DNA of 16,118 bases. It comes from Bacillota bacterium. GTDB taxonomy: Bacteria; Bacillota; Syntrophomonadia; Syntrophomonadales; Syntrophomonadaceae. The position numbers and the translations under genes are program-made. The stretch covers positions 1 through 16,118 of the forward strand of contig JAGFXV010000006.1 in NCBI GenBank assembly GCA_017861475.1, in the 5' to 3' direction. Every line of letters begins with the position of its first letter. The stretch's first letter is position 1. Shown here piece by piece: positions 14,169-16,118 of this stretch. The notes below the pieces were generated by a model that was not told the DNA's origin, did not search any database, and saw nothing but the letters and a program-made list of their open reading frames with translations.

Positions 14169-14390
14169 ATGGCACAAGTTGAAATCAAGTCTGATATTTC
14201 CGGTATGGTATGGAAAATAGATGTCAGTGCAGGAGCCAGCGTAAATGAAGAAGACGCCATAATCACACTCGAATCGATGAAGATGGAAATACCGGTAACT
14301 GCGCCCGCTAATGGTATTGTCAAAGAAATTCTGGTAAAAGAAGGCGACGTAGTGGAAGAAGAACAAACTGTGGCTATTCTGGAAGTATAA
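14169..14390 (+). CDS. biotin carboxyl carrier protein, single-domain
   Basis: A free-standing biotinyl domain of 73 aa that carries carboxybiotin between the biotin carboxylase and the carboxyltransferase. The biotinylation motif ESMKME is at 35-40 with Lys38 as acceptor. It is followed by the TAPANGIVKEILV strand (45-57) and EGDVV (58-62), both typical. It lacks the long N-terminal extension of fatty-acid AccB. Its size equals that of small carriers such as YngHB of Bacillus, which serve a separate acyl-CoA carboxylase. A strong AGGAGGAG site precedes the ATG. It lies between the two catalytic subunits, with gaps of 47 and 30 bases. Confidence 0.93.
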   Translation: MAQVEIKSDISGMVWKIDVSAGASVNEEDAIITLESMKMEIPVTAPANGIVKEILVKEGDVVEEEQTVAILEV

Positions 14391-14420
14391 TTTGAAGTAT
14401 TCGCAGTGGAGGATAAAAGG

Positions 14421-15767
14421 ATGTTTAATAAAATACTGGTGGCCAACCGTGGGGAGATAGCTGTAAGAGCAATCCGGGCATGCAAACTGATGGGTATTAA
14501 AACGGTTGCTGTATATTCCGAAGCTGACACAGAAGCACTGCATGTTTTGGAAGCAGATGAGTCCTATAAAGTTGGTCCTTCACCGGTAGCATTAAGTTAT
14601 CTTAATATGGATGAAATAATAGCAACAGCGATCAAGTGCGGAGCTGAAGCTATACACCCGGGATATGGATTGTTGTCAGAGAATCCCGATTTTGCAGATA
14701 AATGTTCCAAACAAGGCATTGTTTTCATTGGACCGCCAACAGAAGCGATATCCAGCATGGGAATCAAGACGACTGCCAGGGAGATAATGAAAGCAGCCGG
14801 TGTTCCAGTGACGCCGGGCAGTGATCCGCTGGAATCGGAAGAACAAGCCCTGCAAGAAGCTTTGAGAATCGGATATCCGGTTATCGTTAAAGCATCTGCC
14901 GGGGGAGGCGGAATTGGTATGCAGGTTGTTGAAAGCCCGGAAAACCTGCAAAAAGCCTTTGAAACCTGCCAGGCCAGAGCAAAATCATCGTTTGGCAATT
15001 CTACAGTATACCTGGAAAAATACTTCGGTAAAGCCAGACACATTGAGATTCAAGTATTTGCCGATAAATTTGGTAATGTAGTGCACCTCGGTGAAAGGGA
15101 GTGCTCTATTCAAAGGAGACATCAAAAGGTTGTTGAAGAGTCTCCCAGTCCGGTGGTTAACAGTCAAATGCGAAGCCAAATGGGCAACGATGCTGTTAAA
15201 GCTGCCCAGGCAATTGGATACGTAGGAGCCGGTACAGTAGAGTTTCTGGTGGATGAAAACTTAAATTACTATTTCCTTGAAATGAACACCAGACTCCAGG
15301 TTGAGCATCCGGTTACTGAGATGGTGACTGGAACAGACTTGTTAATAGAACAAATTAAAGTTGCTGCCGGATATAAATTGTCATGGACTCAAAATGATAT
15401 TGATATGAACGGACACGCCATTGAATGTCGGTTATATGCAGAAGATTCCTGTACCTTCAGACCTTCAACAGGAGTAATTACCAAACTGGTATTTCCTGAA
15501 CTTGATCTGGAGGACGGAGAGTTTGTCAGGTTTGATTCCGGTATAAGAGAAGGATACAAAGTATCTGCATATTATGACCCGATGTTGATTAAAATCATTG
15601 TTAAAGCACCAACAAGACAAAGATCGCTGGAACTAATGTATGAAGTATTGGGAAAAACACAGGTTGAAGGTGTCAAAACAAATACGGCATTGCTCCAGTC
15701 AATTGTTTCTCACCCAAAATTCATGGCTGGGCATTTCTCTACCAGTTTTATTGAAAAAGAAATGTAA
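14421..15767 (+). CDS. accC: biotin carboxylase subunit of acyl-CoA carboxylase
   Basis: ATP-dependent carboxylation of the carrier biotin with bicarbonate. The 448 aa match AccC in length and plan: an N-terminal Rossmann-like domain (FNKILVANRGEIAVRAIRA, 2-20), the ATP-grasp domain, and the C-terminal domain. Counterparts of E. coli catalytic residues are visible: Lys116 (GIKTTAR), Lys157 with the glycine loop KASAGGGGIGM, Glu287 and Arg291 in EMNTRLQVEHPVTE, and Arg337 in ECRLYAED. I start at 14421 because GGAGG at 14408-14412 is spaced for this ATG and lies over the GTG five codons upstream. It is the last gene of the operon. It may serve only this acyl-CoA carboxylase, with a separate fatty-acid AccC elsewhere, but sharing cannot be excluded. 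Confidence 0.95.
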   Translation: MFNKILVANRGEIAVRAIRACKLMGIKTVAVYSEADTEALHVLEADESYKVGPSPVALSYLNMDEIIATAIKCGAEAIHPGYGLLSENPDFADKCSKQGIVFIGPPTEAISSMGIKTTAREIMKAAGVPVTPGSDPLESEEQALQEALRIGYPVIVKASAGGGGIGMQVVESPENLQKAFETCQARAKSSFGNSTVYLEKYFGKARHIEIQVFADKFGNVVHLGERECSIQRRHQKVVEESPSPVVNSQMRSQMGNDAVKAAQAIGYVGAGTVEFLVDENLNYYFLEMNTRLQVEHPVTEMVTGTDLLIEQIKVAAGYKLSWTQNDIDMNGHAIECRLYAEDSCTFRPSTGVITKLVFPELDLEDGEFVRFDSGIREGYKVSAYYDPMLIKIIVKAPTRQRSLELMYEVLGKTQVEGVKTNTALLQSIVSHPKFMAGHFSTSFIEKEM

Positions 15768-15794
15768 AAAACGAATTCTTCTTATTTGTCAAAC

Positions 15795-15824
15795 TTGAAC
15801 TTGCATGCGGGAACTTGGTATTAT
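15795..15824 (+). promoter_or_regulatory. possible promoter downstream of accC
   Basis: TTGAAC (15795-15800) and TATTAT (15819-15824) lie 18 bases apart. If active, it would start a transcript of about 110 bases ending at the terminator at 15904-15938. Within it, AGGAG at 15847-15851 precedes a seven-codon frame, MLCEKFK, beginning at 15856. The stretch also contains four ACTTG repeats (15793, 15799, 15813, 15826). Weak, found by eye. Confidence 0.25.
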
Positions 15825-15902
15825 GACTTGGTAAGCTGGTGGATAGGAGAACCCCATGTTATGTGAAAAGTTCAAATAAAAATTAAACAAGACGGCTAGA
15901 TT

Positions 15903-15943
15903 TAAAGGGCGGTTGGCCATATAAGCCAACCGCCCTTTATTTC
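15903..15943 (+). terminator. strong rho-independent terminator of the carboxylase operon
   Basis: A perfect 14-bp GC-rich stem (15904-15917 with 15925-15938, AAAGGGCGGTTGGC in the left arm) closes on a seven-base loop. A T-A pair at 15903/15939 extends it, and TTT follows. It lies 137 bases after the accC stop. Its A-rich left flank would also give a T-run for minus-strand transcripts. Confidence 0.9.
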
Positions 15944-16118
15944 GAACATATTGAAGCGGATAATATATGGTCTGAATCTTTTGCCAGCCGAACAGCTTTT
16001 CTCCATATCTTTTCTTTTATCACAACGCTCACGGGCTCAATATTTTATCTCTGCATGGCACAATAAATGTAGGCTCCTTTTGATAGGATAACTAAATGAT
16101 TATTAAAATCATAAAATT
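15944..16118. other. right-end non-coding stretch, no gene seen
   Basis: No gene is convincing here. On the minus strand a frame of about 34 codons ends at 15937-15939 (…KIWRKAVRLAKDSDHIL…). It has only GTG starts without ribosome sites, and its stop lies in the terminator. It could be a degraded tail but is not supported. The remainder is AT-rich with no repeat or RNA gene that I can recognise. Confidence 0.45.

Noticed and set aside
14147..14543. Long minus-strand frames (127 and 194 aa) opposite the biotin carrier gene.
   Set aside because: They overlap the biotin carrier and biotin carboxylase, which are certain from their motifs; the antisense translations are low-complexity Ser/Ile/Tyr-rich shadows.
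15937..16041. Minus-strand frame of about 34 codons ending in the terminator (…KIWRKAVRLAKDSDHIL…).
   Set aside because: Only GTG starts without ribosome sites, a stop before it, and its stop codon lies inside the terminator stem; at most a degraded tail.
1..16118. Search for CRISPR arrays, tRNA or rRNA genes, insertion sequences, toxin-antitoxin or phage genes.
   Set aside because: No regularly spaced repeats, tRNA-like cloverleaf, transposase motif or phage protein could be recognised by eye on either strand.

Overview
This is about 16 kb of moderately AT-rich DNA. It most likely comes from an anaerobic, spore-forming Firmicute of the Peptococcaceae/Syntrophomonadaceae kind. The evidence is the Gram-positive-style Shine-Dalgarno sites, a PdaA-type spore-cortex deacetylase, and a set of CoA-linked carboxylic-acid genes: a SatP-type acetate transporter, a long acyl-CoA dehydrogenase, a family-I CoA-transferase and a biotin-dependent acyl-CoA carboxylase. 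The taxonomic placement is inference; no rRNA or marker gene is present.

Layout. (1) 1-148 holds the possible tail of an unseen + strand gene and a hairpin terminator. (2) 149-826 (-) is a GPR1/FUN34/YaaH (SatP) transporter. It diverges across a 460-base spacer from a 625-aa acyl-CoA dehydrogenase at 1289-3166 (+), which has a recognisable promoter and a strong shared terminator at 3191-3220. (3) 3236-8169 (-) reads as one transcription unit: a lipoprotein PdaA-like deacetylase, then four tightly packed genes (240, 484, 524 and 78 aa) that I do not recognise. They appear soluble, helical and partly coiled-coil. This is the least explained part of the window. (4) 8359-9769 (+) has a membrane-anchored YiiX/NlpC-like (permuted papain fold) protein, a multi-pass membrane protein with no ordinary start codon, and an orphan 105-aa protein, ending in a good terminator at 9798-9838. 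(5) 10010-10927 (-) is a LysR regulator that diverges from a + strand operon at 11168-15767: CoA-transferase, carboxyltransferase, biotin carrier protein and biotin carboxylase, ending in a 14-bp-stem terminator at 15904-15938. (6) 15939-16118 holds no convincing gene.

How the parts work together. The last operon reads as a complete activate-and-carboxylate module. The CoA-transferase moves CoA from a donor such as acetyl-CoA to an organic acid. The biotin carboxylase, free biotin carrier and carboxyltransferase then carboxylate the acyl-CoA, or run in reverse. The LysR protein is the obvious regulator, because a repeated AACTAT motif lies between it and the operon. The substrate cannot be read from sequence. 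Candidates are propionyl-CoA and 3-methylcrotonyl-CoA; the set resembles the small-carrier carboxylase of the Bacillus yng locus. The acetate transporter and acyl-CoA dehydrogenase at the left end fit the same short-chain acid metabolism but are not linked in transcription. The middle of the window (PdaA, YiiX-like protein and the unknown operon) looks like cell-envelope or spore-related material. Its two divergent lead genes share an identical 11-bp element at identical distance from their start codons.
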